From NCBI GenBank assembly GCA_026874595.1, contig CM049313.1:40514659-40578658 (forward strand): DNA of 64,000 nucleotides. Direction: 5' to 3'. Below the pieces are notes generated by a model, which did no database searches, was not told the origin of the DNA, and saw nothing but the letters and a program-made list of their open reading frames with translations. This document shows positions 37,191 through 49,163 of this stretch, one piece after another. This stretch comes from Sipunculus nudus (lineage: Eukaryota; Annelida; Sipuncula; Golfingiida; Sipunculidae). Each line of letters begins with the position of its first letter. Position 1 is the first letter of the stretch. The translations under genes were made by a program, and so were the position numbers.

Positions 37191-38935
37191 AAATGAATGC
37201 CTCAGACACAAAAACTCAATATAATTACCTTAATTGTTCAATCATGAATTTCTTCAACAAACTTAGGGGATGTTTAGATTTTGTGTACTTTTGAGGGCTG
37301 AGAACTGACAGGGAGTAGACCAGTAAATTTCCGTATTATTTAAATATATAAAAGTATAAAACCTGCTGCTATCAATTTTATGAGCTCACACCACGTTTAG
37401 ACAGGTTATATGCTTACTTACACCCTGTTTCTGAATGCAGATTAACCATGTTAGGTGCATAACGGTGTTACTATACAATTTCAGTGATGTACTGTTAACG
37501 TCTTCGTTTAATGAAAGCTTTCGCTCACAATTCTTAAACCCAGTGGATATCTTGTGAAGTTCCTGCATTAACTATTATAATTTTGTTTGGCTGGCATTCA
37601 CCTTTCCTGAGATGCAGATTAATTTATTCATGAAAGTGTTGTTATTGGGACAAATTAATTTATAAATGATAATGCCTTTGACGAGAAAGATTGATACAAA
37701 ATAAGGAAGGCTTTTTTGGCATTTCATAGAGAAATATGCAACACATTCATTAAAATATCGATATCTGAGTATTTGAAATATAAGCTGATTTCGTTTTAAG
37801 GAGACATTGTTTGTAGGCGTAGGGTTCTTTGGATGTACCAGGAATTTAGCCTTTACTCCACAGGGAACAGCTTGTTTCTATCCCATCCAGAACGAGATTC
37901 CTGTACAAGCGGTCACCGTCTTGGTCTTGGGAGAAACAAGTTTACACAGATCCAAACACGGGCGAGTACAAAGTAATCCGTAAACCCATGATACTGATGA
38001 CAGGAAAGCTATGTCTACCTAACTTCAGCAAGAGTGATTCTGGAGAATATCAATTCAGACTATCGATGTGGAATACAACGAGGATTTCGACTTACGACAT
38101 ATATGTTGTTTGTTAGTAGTGATACATATCAAACTTTTAATATTGCTTAAGTATATTGTATTACCTGTTGCCATGGTTGGCATGGTATCTTTAAGATGGC
38201 TTTTCGCAAACATAATTTAGAACGTTTTTAATTCATTTTTCTTCTTATTTTGACAACAGCAATTATCAACTGTGTATGACATTTTACACGCAGAGCGTCC
38301 TGCAATTTTTTAGAGATTGGCTATTGAACGAAAGGTATGCTTTCGCCCCCCCCCCCCCCCTTGAAGAAAAAATGCCGGAGATATACATTACATTCCACTC
38401 TTTCATACTTTACCACTATACAGACTTCATTATCATATGCAGGTTCCATTATAAATAAATCGGAACCAAGACCATCAGCTGATCCATTATAAGGTCACTT
38501 TTACAACGAGGAAGGCAATATGTCACCGCAAGAAACCACATGCGCAGCGGCAACAGGTCAGTATGGACGCATTTATAATTAAATGCATGATAAGATAATA
38601 ATGATGTATTAACATACTTCGAATCACCAATTTTTTAATATCATATCCAAATAATTCTCAGAGCCCGTGCGAGAGATGTATTATTATACGGCCATCCTTG
38701 GAAAACCGATCTGCTTATTCTAACCACTATACATTCCAAACCAAGAAAGGACAAGCTTTATCAAAGAGGTACTGTGGAAAAAGGTGTTGATGACGAATGG
38801 CAGACAATGTGCAAATGGAACGGACGGACTGAGGCTGGAGCTGAAGATATCAGTGATAGGCCTCAATGAACAAGGTCATGCATCTTTGAAAAATTTCACT
38901 TCTGAAGACCAGGGTTATTTCTGGTTCATATATAT

Positions 38936-40232
38936 GGTATATATGGTATATACCAAATGTTTGTTTAATTTTTGACCAACAAATTAATTGTTTTTTATTT
39001 CCACTTTGGAAACGACGAGTATTGCATATTTATTTTTCTGTGATGCTACTCTTAATAATACGAGGAAATAATATGTGCTTTCAAAAGTTTTATTGATAGT
39101 TTGAATTCGCAACTCTGGTTCAAGAAAGTACAGTCTTAACTCTGTACTTTCTAGAAGCAAACGGGTGAAATATGGCTTTACAATATTCACAAGAAATGAC
39201 CTTAAATGCGATAATTTCATGCAATAAAGCAATAAACACACGCGAAATCTTAAAGTGTGTTAATTTAATAGGTTTCTAACATGACATGAGTAGCATCTAT
39301 TAAAGAAGACCGAAAAGTATGATCGTATGACGTGGGTATCACCTGATATTCAATTTTACAATTTAGATGCAATTTCAAGCAGCACTTGCCTGACAAAGAA
39401 CACGATAATTTGCCTGCTGTATTCAAGACAGAAGGTAAGTCGGATTAATAAATATTTAGTAAACGCTTCTCATTGGATTAATCATAATTTACACGTTGTA
39501 TCACATACATATACATTTTTTTGCATTGATTGTCGCAGTTAGCATCATCAGAGCACTGTTTTTATCGGAATATGTAATACTGCACGCATGTTTACATCAT
39601 GATCTATCGAGCTGCTTTTGGTTTTCATTTTCCTATATTTTACTAATCAAATAAGGAAACGTTATATAGTGATACGGATATCATAAAGGTAATGTAAGCC
39701 TGATTTTCCCTCTCACAAAATTGTTGAACTAAACAAGTTTTTAAGGTGACTGAAGCATTATTAGATGGAATCTATACAGAAAATTTGAAGAAAAAAATGT
39801 TGAAGGAAAATATTGCTTTTATTATACTAAGCCTATTTTATTATACTTATACTATAATAATAAGAAGAAGAATTATTGTCGAGGTGGTCGTGTAAGCGAG
39901 ATCTGATATAAAGAGCAAAAAGAATGGGAAAAATTAAATATGATATACTTCCTCGTTCTATCAGTATCCTGTGCATTGTCTACATATATAACACATGATA
40001 TTTTCAAGATTAAATTGGAACCTCCCATTAACTGGCAGCCTCATATAGCAGGCACTACCATATAGTTAGAAGTTATGCGAGTCCCGTTTTCTCTACCCTA
40101 TAACATGTTCAGCACAAGTTAAAAACTCTTATGTATTTTGTTATGTAAAATGAGCCGTTCAGCTAATATCGGTACATCGACTGTTGAATTATCCTCTTAC
40201 TATAGTTCTAAGCCTTATTTATCATATATATA

Positions 40233-40289
<57 letters not shown>

Positions 40290-41990
40290 TACTACTACTA
40301 CTACTACTATTTATTAATGGAAATCATGACCCTATGTCAGCGAAACATCGCATGATCATGATTATAAGCTTATACATTATTATGTCATAGTCCGAGGAAT
40401 GTAACCAGGTAAATGCCATAAGATACATATATGAGTTTATTTCTTATCTGGCTTACCAATTACTCATATTTTTCAATAAACCAAAATGTTATAATAAGTA
40501 GAGTGGTGTTACACGAGAAAAAAACACTGCATTATAGTAAGTAACAACAGCAATACAAACGAGACGCATCAACGTTAACATTAAGATGACAGCACTTTAT
40601 GGGGTGGCTAAACGCATTCTTTAAAGCTGGCAATTCATCCAATTGGTTCCAACATTAAAGAGCCCTGACTTTATAAAACAAATTAATCCACAGGAGCACA
40701 TAGTGTGTCTATGCGAAAATATTAATTGATTTACCGGGGCAAGTCGTCATAAAAATGCAGAATTTAAAATACTCTATCAGGTCATGATTATAATCAAAGG
40801 TTGCAACTGTCAGTAACAGTTGTATTATTTTTCATGTGGTACAAGCTGAGTGGATATATAACTTTTGGTAAATCGATTTAACTAAATTTAAGCAAAATTA
40901 ATTTGCCCATGTCCATTGGAATTGTCAACAGGAGGCCAAAACATAAACAGTGTAACATGTAAAACAATTAACCCATGGGTCTTGACGCTCGGCAGTCTGT
41001 AATGTTAAAATTTTACAGTCCTAATAACACACAAAATACACGTGTACCTCTAACAATATGGTCAAGATAGTCTTAATGTTTTGTATGCCATAGATTAACC
41101 AAGGGCCTAGCAAAATAAAGAATAAGATGTATCTATGCCAAGCGGTTACAATTTGTGCCATGTTAACACCTGGCCAGCGGTATCAACTTGCCAGCAATAA
41201 TTCCTGTGTACAAAACAAAGAAAAAATGCGTAAAAATAAAGAAAATTCAGATGAAACCTCCAGTCTTCCATAGCAAAAGGGCTATTCATGATCAATAAGC
41301 TTATCGAAATTCAGAAAGACCCATCCAATCATTACTGAGATATTATATGTAAAGTATGAATTTTATACATCAACAGCTAAAAATATTAACATTTTGTGTT
41401 TTCTCCTATTTTTACATGGTGAGAATGTTTATGTGCAGATGAAGTACAATGCATCAGTTTTAGGGCTGGGTGCAAAAAATGTTTCTTTTGTAGCCCACAA
41501 CACGTACACAAATCTGATTTTCTAAGTGGTAAAGACACAAAAAACGCGCATAACTCGCGAAATATAGGTCACAATGACCTACTTTGTGGTATACAAGTAG
41601 TATTACCAAGATCTTACCTTTATGTCGTGATAGATGGTACAAGGTCACACGGTTACGCTCTGTGCCTTGTTAACGGACGAACAGAAAATAAGACCGGACG
41701 GACGAACGACGAAAAAAGGATGATTGCTATATCTCAGATGACCTAAAACTGCTGGATAAAATAAGACACTTGAATATTTGGTAAAGCCAAAATGATATAG
41801 TACCCACAAACAACGGGGTGGTTTTTATATTGATCGATGTTCAAATTCGTTACGAAACTGATATATATTATGCAGGATTTGAGCCAGGCAAACTTCATCC
41901 ACCTATATTGCAAGTGATGTAATTATATATAAATTTACATTTGATCATCTTTGCAGGTGCACGTGATATGTCTATGTGGAAATTAATTAG
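38936..41990. other. No gene recognised
   Basis: AT-rich spacer between the pseudogene and the intact Ig gene. It holds a large microsatellite near 40.25 kb and a GGACGGACGAACGACG stretch near 41695. No stalk or transmembrane exon of the left copy was seen. Confidence 0.45.
40216..40311. repeat. (TA)n plus (CTA)n compound microsatellite
   Basis: Long TA run ending in about eight CTA units. Confidence 0.9.
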
Positions 41991-42243
41991 GATGAAGCAC
42001 ATGACGTTAACATTTTCAGTGCGTTCGTGGTTATGAGTAGTAATAAGTACCTATCACGGAAATTTTCCATTGTGATAAGATTTTTTTTATATATAAAATA
42101 ATGTATATACTTTCACTTTGTCGTTTCCTCAAAATATTTCATAATTGCAAGGACGTGGGTATAAGCGGTGAATATAAAAGCATGTTGCTTTAAGCCAGAA
42201 TTTACCTCCCTCAGAATCGCGTATATTTTTCATGGACCAGTTA

Positions 42244-42316
42244 ATGCTGTCTCGTTCTATTATGGCACCTCCAAGACTGTTGATGATAATAACAGGCATG
42301 TTTTTAAGGGATCTTG
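42244..42316 (+). CDS. Ig receptor exon 1: signal peptide
   Basis: Reads MLSRSIMAPPRLLMIITGMF, then LRDLG, a basic start followed by a hydrophobic core, ending at a strong donor (CTTG, then GTAAGT) in phase 1. An in-frame ATG four codons upstream (42232) is an alternative start. The corresponding base in the pseudogene copy is CTG, which favours 42244. Too short to appear as a long open frame. Confidence 0.65.
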
Positions 42317-45302
42317 GTAAGTTCTGTTTACGAAATTGCATGTTCTTCTTATTTCAGCAGGTGGGTCTTCCTGTCTAACATAAAATAAATACAAACCAAT
42401 CACTAACAGAACCATATCGATTGACGTGTTGGTGATATGTATAACCTTATTTCTTAAATTAAATAGTCCGGGACGGTTTCTTAAGCTCCTTCAGTGAAAT
42501 AAAGAAATTGTTATATAAGAGATTGATGTAACATGAAAACTTCCCAGGCTGTTCCTGAAAGGAAGGTTATAACAAAATCCGAACCAAACAGGATGGTTTA
42601 TAAAAGCAATTACCATTAAGTCATAAAATACACGGTTGCACATTGCACGCATAATAGTGTATATTGAAAACAATAAACATGTATTGATGAAACGGTCGCG
42701 TTAATAGTTATGAGTTATATCATAATAAGTGAACTACAAACTTCCCAAATTTATACGGTGGTTACAGTCCTTTGTTATTCTACATATTTGTTCCAGGCAA
42801 CGCCAGTGTTCTCAAATAATATGCGTTACGTTATTTCTGTAAAAATAAAGTGTACCAATCCGTAATTGTATCATTATTACTTTGCGAAAATGTACCTACC
42901 AAAATATAGTATAAACCTCTGTATCCAAGATTACTAGATAAAGCGCGATAAATAATTTTATCCTCAGATAATGCATATTTTATAATCTGTTCAGCCATGT
43001 TAAGGGTTTCGTTCCTTGAAACATTTCCTAATAAATGCACTCTTAATTTTGTTCATTGGTAAATAGTTCACGAAAAAGTGAATGCCTCAGAGTGTACATT
43101 CGTTCATTTATTTACCTTTATTGTTCAACCATGTATTTTTTCAACCGACTTAGGTGTTTATGATGGGATGGAATGTTTATGATTTTGTATACTTGTGTGT
43201 GTAAGAAGTGACAAGGAGCAGACCAGGAAACTTCAGCACTGGTTTAATATATAAAATTATTAACACTCCCACTATATTGTAATCTCGCACAACGTTTAGT
43301 CAGGTTATATACATATTTACACCCAGATTCTGTATGCAGATTAAACGTGTTAGGTCCATAACGGTTTTACTTTGCAGCTTCAGTGATGTGCCGTTATCGT
43401 CTTCCTGTAATAAAAGCTTTCGATCACAACTCTATAAAGCCAAGGGAAACCTTGTGTTCCTGTATTTACTATTATATGACTGTTTGGCTATCAGTCACCT
43501 TGCTGGGATGCAGATTTCTTTTATCATAGCTGCATTGCAACAGGGACAGTAGAAAAGCATTTTAAAACCATAATGCCCTTGACGAGAAAAAAAATCGATA
43601 CATCCTGGTGAAAATATCTTGGACCTTCATAGAGAAATATTTCACAATTTAGTTAGAAATGTTTATATCTGCGGATTTGAAATATCAGCTGATTTTGTTT
43701 TTAAGAAGACTTTGTTTGTAGGTGTAGAATCCTTTGATTCTACTTTGAATTTAGCCTTTATCCCCGGGGGAACAGCTTGTTTCCATCCCGTCCAGAAAGA
43801 TGAACCACTAAACATAGCCCTGTACAAGCGGTCACCGTCTGGGTCTTGGGAGAAACAAGTTTACATAGATCCAAACACGGGCGAGTACAAAGTAATCCGT
43901 AGACCCGTGATAATGATGTCAGGAAAGCTATGTCTACCTAACTTCAGCAAGAGTGATTCTGGAGAATATCAATTCAGACTATCAATGTGGAATACAACGA
44001 GGATTTTGACTTGCGACATATATGTTGTCGGTTAGTATTGATACATATTAAACCATTGTGATATTGCTTTAGCTTATTGTATCAGCTGTTGGCATGGTAT
44101 ATACTGAAAGTAATCTTTAAAATGGCTTTTGGCAGACATAGTTTACACATTTTTTAATACATTTATCTTCTTGTTATGACAATTAACAAATGTGTATGAC
44201 ATTTCACACGCAGAGCGCCCTGCAATTTATCAAAGATTGGCTGTTGGACGAAAGGTATGCTTTCGTCCTCCCTCTGAAGATAAAAATAACGGAAAATTTA
44301 CCATAAATGTAATTAAGAATGTCCCCAGGAGTGTTAGCTTGAACAAGACGGATAATAAGAGCAAGGAAGATGTGAGATACATGACCTATACAACACAGGG
44401 TCATGTGTGCTTGAAAAATGTATCAATGACCGACAGGGGCATGTATGTCTGCAGTGTAACTAAACCATCTGACAGCCTGAAGTGGAATCAGCATTATTTC
44501 ATAGAGCCACTATGTAAACAGTTTGCTTTTTTAAGCCGTTCTTACCGTTTCTTGTAAAATGACGACAAATTTACATTGCGTTTCACTCATCCATACCTTA
44601 CCACCATTCAGACTTCATTATCATATGCAGGTTCCATTATAAATGAATCAGAACCAAGACCATCAGCTGATCCGTTCAAAGGTCATTTCCATGAGGAAGA
44701 CAATGTGTCACCGCAAGAAATTACATGCGCAGCGGCAACAGGTGATTATGCACGCATTCTGGATTAAATGCATGATAATTTAATAATGATATTTTGTACT
44801 CGTGAGGTTACTTGCAACGTATTTAAAATATGAGGTGCTTATCACTTATTTATTCATATCACATACATTCAATTATCAGATCCTAGGATAGACATCTATT
44901 ACTATGCGGCCATATTTGAGAAACCTATCTGCTTCTTCTTACCATTATTTCCTCCAAGCCAAGAAATGACAAATTTTATCTCAGAAGTACTGTGGAAACA
45001 AGATGTTGATGACGAATGGCAGACAATTGGTAAGTGGAACGGACTGACGCTGAAATTGGAAAAGAAATTGATGCTCCTCACTGCGCAAGGTCACGTATGT
45101 TTGAAGAAAACCACTCGAGCAGACCAGGGTTATTTCTGGTGCAGACGGAAAAATGTATCATCGGAGATATATAACTTTCACAGGAAATTATATGTTGACA
45201 TAAAAGGTAATTACCAAGTGTTTGTTTCATTTATGGACAAAGCGATAAATATTTATTATGTCCACTTTGGAACCGTTGTAATATATTGTAATATATAAAT
45301 AA

Positions 45303-45370
<68 letters not shown>

Positions 45371-48300
45371 GTATAATGATAATCTGAGAAGCCTTAACAT
45401 GCCTTTTCAAGGATTCCTTTAAAAAAAGTGAAACAGCAGCTGGCTCAAAGTACTTCCATATGAAAAATATTTCATAAAAATATTGGCTGTTTGAAATGTT
45501 AGCTATCTATATCACTGATACCAGCACTAGTTTACTGCTTGGTAATTCTGTTTTATCCAGAGGAACTGGAGCGTCCAAACTGCCTGGAGGATTTCACCCA
45601 AACTGATCCTACTTCATCAGATGTGATGTTTGAGCACACCATGAAAGAAAAGCCTGAAAACAATCTGCCAGCTGTACATGGTATTTATTATCTTTTAAAC
45701 GTAAAATATCTTACCCTTTTTTTCTGTGACGGATAATATCTGAGACGTGTAACAATTACAAAACAAGGGACCTATGGGTCACTGTGCTCAGCTGACGTTA
45801 ACCTTGAAGGTAAAAATCTAAAATAATATCTAATGGAGATAAAGTGTACGAGGAAGAGGTAATAAAGGCCATGGTTGGTTTATATGATTGGTTTGTATTG
45901 ATGAGCAAGAAATTGTTGCAAAAAATATTTTGTGACCTGACCATGTGTTTCCTAATGTTGAAACTAAAGCATGTGAGCAGTTTTTGAACAAATGACCTGT
46001 ACTATTACCATGATCATTAGTTGGTTTTTCGATTAACTGTTGACATTTCAGTAGTTTACACATTTGTTCAACTGAATCAATTTTTTTGTATAATATATAT
46101 TATTAAATATATATGTATTTTTTTAATGAAATGTATACGGTTGTAATATAGCTAATTAACAACATAAAACAGGGCAAACAAAGCCTGATCTCAAATTCTG
46201 CTGAGGCAGGAAAATAATGAACAAATGTTTGTATTAAATCCTGATTTTTTTTATCACATCAATTATTTTCTAATTTAAGTTTATATTTCTATACATTTCC
46301 CATTTAGCATATATTTCTGAATATAAATGTTGATTCATAATTCTCAATTGCATCATCATAAATCTCAATCTTGTCAGATAACACCACATCATGCATACAA
46401 ATGTTTATTTATTTTTTACCACAAAAATATATCTTTTAAATCTGCAAAACAATAAATATCTAAAAATAATACTTGATTTAGATTTCAAAATTTTTAATTG
46501 TGTCTTTATTTATCCATAATGTGCTTTATATTTTATAATAATTTAAGCATACTGATGGGTTCATTTATAATTGTTAAAATCATTTAAAAGAAAATTGATT
46601 TCTTTAAAAATGCTACATTACACAACATTGCATCTTCTGGATTATTTTTTCAAGGAAAGTTTTAGCATATCGGAGTGGAAACAGCATTACAGTTAAGGAG
46701 ATACAGTGAAAACAATAACAATTACTGCATAACACTTGGTGGGTTGGGTTTGCGGGACGGGGGGGGGGGGGGGGTGATTGGGGTGGTGATATGAGAATAA
46801 CTGTACACCTGTCACAGCAGGGGATCTCCCCCAGTGACTGTAACAAATCAGAAACCCTGGCATAGCTGACTTTCAGTGACCTTGAGTGGGACCCTGCGTC
46901 TGTATTCAAAGCAAGTGACTACAGAAAAAAATCAATAACTAGCTTAATTTTCAAGCTTTTATTTCAAATTTCAGATTTAGACAAACTAAATATTTATGTT
47001 TACATGTTGTGAAAATTTGATCAATGGTGCTTACAGGAAAAAAACGTGCCATGGTCAAAGTAGGGCAAAATTTAAGGTACTGATTTTTTTTTATGCTAAT
47101 AACTTAAAAAATTTACAAATTCAGATCTAATTTTGGGTAAACAAGTGAATCTTAATTAAACATAGTTATATACTTGAGAAAATAGACTCTAGTTTCAAAA
47201 TTTTTCATGTTAAGTGAGTTATTATTTTTCCTGATTTTTTACAAAGTCCATTATGTTTGGGCCCATAACTTAAAGAATTTATACTTTACAGACTTAATTT
47301 CTGGCATGTACATAGGAACTATAAAGAGGAATATTTATGGTAAATATGAGGAAAAACACATGAGTGGTTTTGATAATAGGCAGTCCTGAAGTGTAAAAGT
47401 AGGATTTTAATAAAAAATTGAGGTTTTTCCTTAATTTCTCAAAGGAACGAAGTCGCAAAGACCCAGTTTTCGGCTTGGTAGGAGATCTTGGGGACATCTA
47501 ACATTATGCTGAATTTTGGATTCCTAGGTCTTACGGTTTCAAAACGTGCCACATCTACGGACGGACGGACGGACAGACGGACGTACGACGGACAATCGAC
47601 CACGACTATAGCTCAGATGACTTATAGTCAGCTGAGCTAAAATTAGCATAAAGATTTCAGCGGTCAATAACAAAGTGTATTTGTAATATTTTTAAAACTT
47701 GTAAAAAAAATTCCCGCCCAGCAACAAACTACACAAAATGTTCAATAAGAACACTGTTAAAGTCAGCTACAGCACCACGGCCAGCATGCAAAATATAATC
47801 CTGAAGCAACAACTACTGAGCGACAACAAAACAACGAAAAACAGCGGATGCAACTGCCGGAACAAATCAGAATGCCCCCTTAAAGGTGCATGCCTTCAAG
47901 CTGGCATTGTCTATGCTGCCACGGTAACAACGCCATCCACCGAAAAGACATATATAGGACTTGCCGGTACCGATTTCAAATCCCGGTACAGAAACAAAAA
48001 AAATCATTTTATCACCTAAAATATGAAAGAAATTCCTAGCTCTCAAAGTACATTTGGCTACAGAAGGATCAAAACACCCCGTATTCAATCAGCTGGCGAG
48101 TCCTTAAAAGCGCACCCCCGAGAAAGCTCCACAATGGCACGTGTAATCTCTGCCTCGAAGAAAAGGTTCAAATTATAACATTCCCGAAGTCTCAAATGCT
48201 TAAACAAAAGATCTGAAATAATTTCGAATGCAGGCATAATCCTGATTCCCGTACATTTTGACCTGACCATGGCTGAGTGCGTCAATGCATAATTACATAA

Positions 48301-48451
48301 CTGTATCAACCGTTGACAGATCACATCTGAAGATTGCAAATGCATGAAAACACGTGTTAATATGTAACTGAACATTTTCATAATTGATTACTATGTACCA
48401 GCTCTTAGCATCCCGCTAATAGAGCACTATTAGATTCACATGTATACTATC

Positions 48452-48508
<57 letters not shown>

Positions 48509-49163
48509 CAATTGAATATATCAAATATGTGTGTGTGTAAACATTAAATATAACCGTTTACATTACTTCGTTTCCCAACATAGATATCTTCATATCATGG
48601 CATTTGTTCCTCACTGCAACCGTAACATTGGTTGGCTTTCTTTTGTTGGGATTCCTTGTTCTGGTCATATTTACAGGTTTGTACTTATCTTATATATTTC
48701 ACACGGTTAAAGTTTGCATGCTTACAGTTTGAGTGATAAACTCATTTTTGTTCTTAATGTTTAAGATCTATATTTAAAAAAATATAAAAGCAGAAACTAA
48801 TTTTCATGGCAGTGTCATTAAAATCTGGTTGCATCAAAATCTGCGTTTTAATACACGACGCATGGAACTAATGAAATATCGCCACACATTTGCGCTGCAG
48901 TTTATGGATGACGCTAGTCCTTTTAAACAAAACCCGAATGTTTCTCTTAAATTCTTGCCTTCAGTTCGAGGCCCGAAAGCATACAGGCCTACATCATTTT
49001 AGTTTCAATTATTAATGGTCTTAATCTGAGGTAACATTGTCTTCGAACGTGTCGGCTACTTTTCAATGACAATAATTCAGGTAACAATCCAAATATCCTT
49101 TACGAGAGGCCCGGTAAAGGAATACAAATGTGCCAGGGTACTGCTGAGAGATGGACAGAATGA
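42244..49163 (+). CDS. Three-Ig-domain single-pass membrane receptor (gene model, 8 exons)
   Basis: Joined exons: 42244-42316, 43722-44030, 44214-44513, 44631-44741, 44880-45206, 45561-45680, 48584-48676 and 49081-49163. The sum is 1416 bp, giving 471 residues plus stop. All seven introns are phase 1 with GT/AG ends, as usual for Ig-superfamily genes. Order: signal peptide (about 1-24), Ig-1 (25-127), Ig-2 (128-227), acidic linker (228-264), Ig-3 (265-373), stalk (374-413), transmembrane helix (about 414-444) and short tail. Potential N-glycosylation sites include NTT, NKT, NVS and NES. The likely role is a cell-surface recognition or adhesion receptor, possibly immune; the ligand is unknown. 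The broken tandem copy to the left suggests a duplicating family. The last exon is the least certain. Confidence 0.65.
43722..44030 (+). CDS. Ig receptor exon 2: Ig-like domain 1
   Basis: 103 codons between acceptor TTTGTTTGTAG and donor GTTGTCG, then GTTAGT. It has the first-strand Cys (GGTACFHP) and the Ig signature SKSDSGEYQFR, in which the usual Cys after Tyr-x is Phe. Extra Cys occur in GKLCLPN and LTCDIY, so the disulphide pattern is atypical. Contains an NTT glycosylation site. Confidence 0.75.
44214..44513 (+). CDS. Ig receptor exon 3: Ig-like domain 2
   Basis: 100 codons from acceptor CACACGCAG to donor CACTAT, then GTAAAC. Contains GRKVCFRPP and the pair GHVCLKNVSMTDRGMYVC, a classical D-x-G-x-Y-x-C end preceded by an additional Cys. 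Sites NKT and NVS could be glycosylated. Confidence 0.75.
44631..44741 (+). CDS. Ig receptor exon 4: acidic linker
   Basis: 37 codons (IINESEPRPSADPFKGHFHE, then EDNVSPQEITCAAAT) between acceptor TCATATGCAG and donor GCAACAG, then GTGATT. No domain; it separates Ig-2 from Ig-3. The exon is conserved in the pseudogene copy except for one stop and small indels. Confidence 0.65.
44880..45206 (+). CDS. Ig receptor exon 5: Ig-like domain 3
   Basis: 109 codons from acceptor AATTATCAG to donor ATAAAAG, then GTAATT. Shows PRIDIYYYAAIFEKPICFFL and AQGHVCLKKTTRADQGYFWC, the same H-V-C-L plus D-x-G-Y-x-x-C arrangement as domain 2, indicating internal duplication of the domain type. The true start is upstream of the Met at 44966; the splice acceptor and frame support 44880. 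Confidence 0.75.
45304..45368. repeat. (TA)n microsatellite in Ig gene intron 5
   Basis: Long TA run after a TAAATAAATAAA lead-in. Confidence 0.9.
45561..45680 (+). CDS. Ig receptor exon 6: membrane-proximal stalk
   Basis: 40 codons between acceptor TTTTATCCAG and donor GTACATG, then GTATTT. Reads ELERPNCLEDFTQTDPTSSD, then VMFEHTMKEKPENNLPAVH. Polar and Pro/Thr/Ser-containing, typical of a stalk. Confidence 0.6.
45750..47642. repeat. Interspersed repeat with GCTCAGCTGAC inverted ends and GGAC tandem array
   Basis: The left end carries GTGCTCAGCTGACG (about 45786) and the right end ATAGTCAGCTGAGCTAAAA. The 11-mer GCTCAGCTGAC occurs in inverted orientation. Near the right end is GGACGGACGGACGGACAGAC (about 47561). 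Related GGAC stretches occur near 33300 and 41695. The whole piece lies in intron 6 of the Ig gene. That the two ends belong to one insertion is an inference. Confidence 0.35.
47711..48261 (+). pseudogene. Penelope-like element fragment, GIY-YIG endonuclease region
   Basis: Starts FPPSNKLHKMFNKNTVKVSY and continues CNCRNKSECPLKGACLQ, then AGIVYAATVTTPSTEKTYIG, then TDFKSRY. The Cys-rich C-x-C-x5-C-P-L knuckle followed by IVYxATV and TYIGL is the GIY-YIG part of Penelope-like elements. After a frameshift near 48000 the C-terminus continues in another frame: LSKYIWLQKDQNTPYSISWR, then LKSAPP, then GTCNLCLEEKVQIITFPKSQ, matching the Penelope C-terminal block. It lies in the intron before the transmembrane exon of the Ig gene, same strand. 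The reverse transcriptase is absent, so it is 5'-truncated and dead. Confidence 0.75.
48453..48508. repeat. (TA)n microsatellite
   Basis: TA run directly upstream of the transmembrane exon. Confidence 0.9.
48584..48676 (+). CDS. Ig receptor exon 7: transmembrane helix
   Basis: 31 codons between acceptor CCCAACATAG and donor TTTACAG, then GTTTGT, phase 1 at both ends. Reads ISWHLFLTATVTLVGFLLLG, then FLVLVIFT, a continuous hydrophobic segment of about 25 residues fitting one membrane-spanning helix. It is hidden from long-frame searches because of its size. Confidence 0.65.
49081..49163 (+). CDS. Ig receptor exon 8: cytoplasmic tail (tentative)
   Basis: After acceptor ACAATAATTCAG, in phase 1, the frame reads NNPNILYERPGKGIQMCQGT, then AERWTE and TGA. 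One Tyr sits in ILYERP, close to but not matching an ITIM (Pro at +3). Alternative last exons in the same phase exist after 49199 (NYLLSSDPR, stop) and after 49438 (TPRGCDCKMSDK, then a stop), so alternative tails are possible. Confidence 0.4.

Larger units (their letters stand above)
33940..38935 (+). pseudogene. Ig-like receptor pseudogene (tandem duplicate of 42244-45206)
   Basis: Remnants in order: signal exon 33940-34013, with one extra base giving an in-frame TAA; Ig-1 exon 37817-38111, 14 bases shorter than the intact 309-bp exon and so out of frame; Ig-2 exon start 38294 to about 38375, the rest deleted around a C-homopolymer; linker exon 38443-38556 with a TAA; and Ig-3 exon 38662 to about 38935 with a stop. 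The Ig-3 relic has also lost both diagnostic cysteines (GHAS for GHVC, YFWF for YFWC). Intervening introns align with the intact gene except for a 2.5-kb insertion at 34690-37190. Stalk, transmembrane and tail exons were not found in this copy. Clearly non-functional. Confidence 0.8.
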
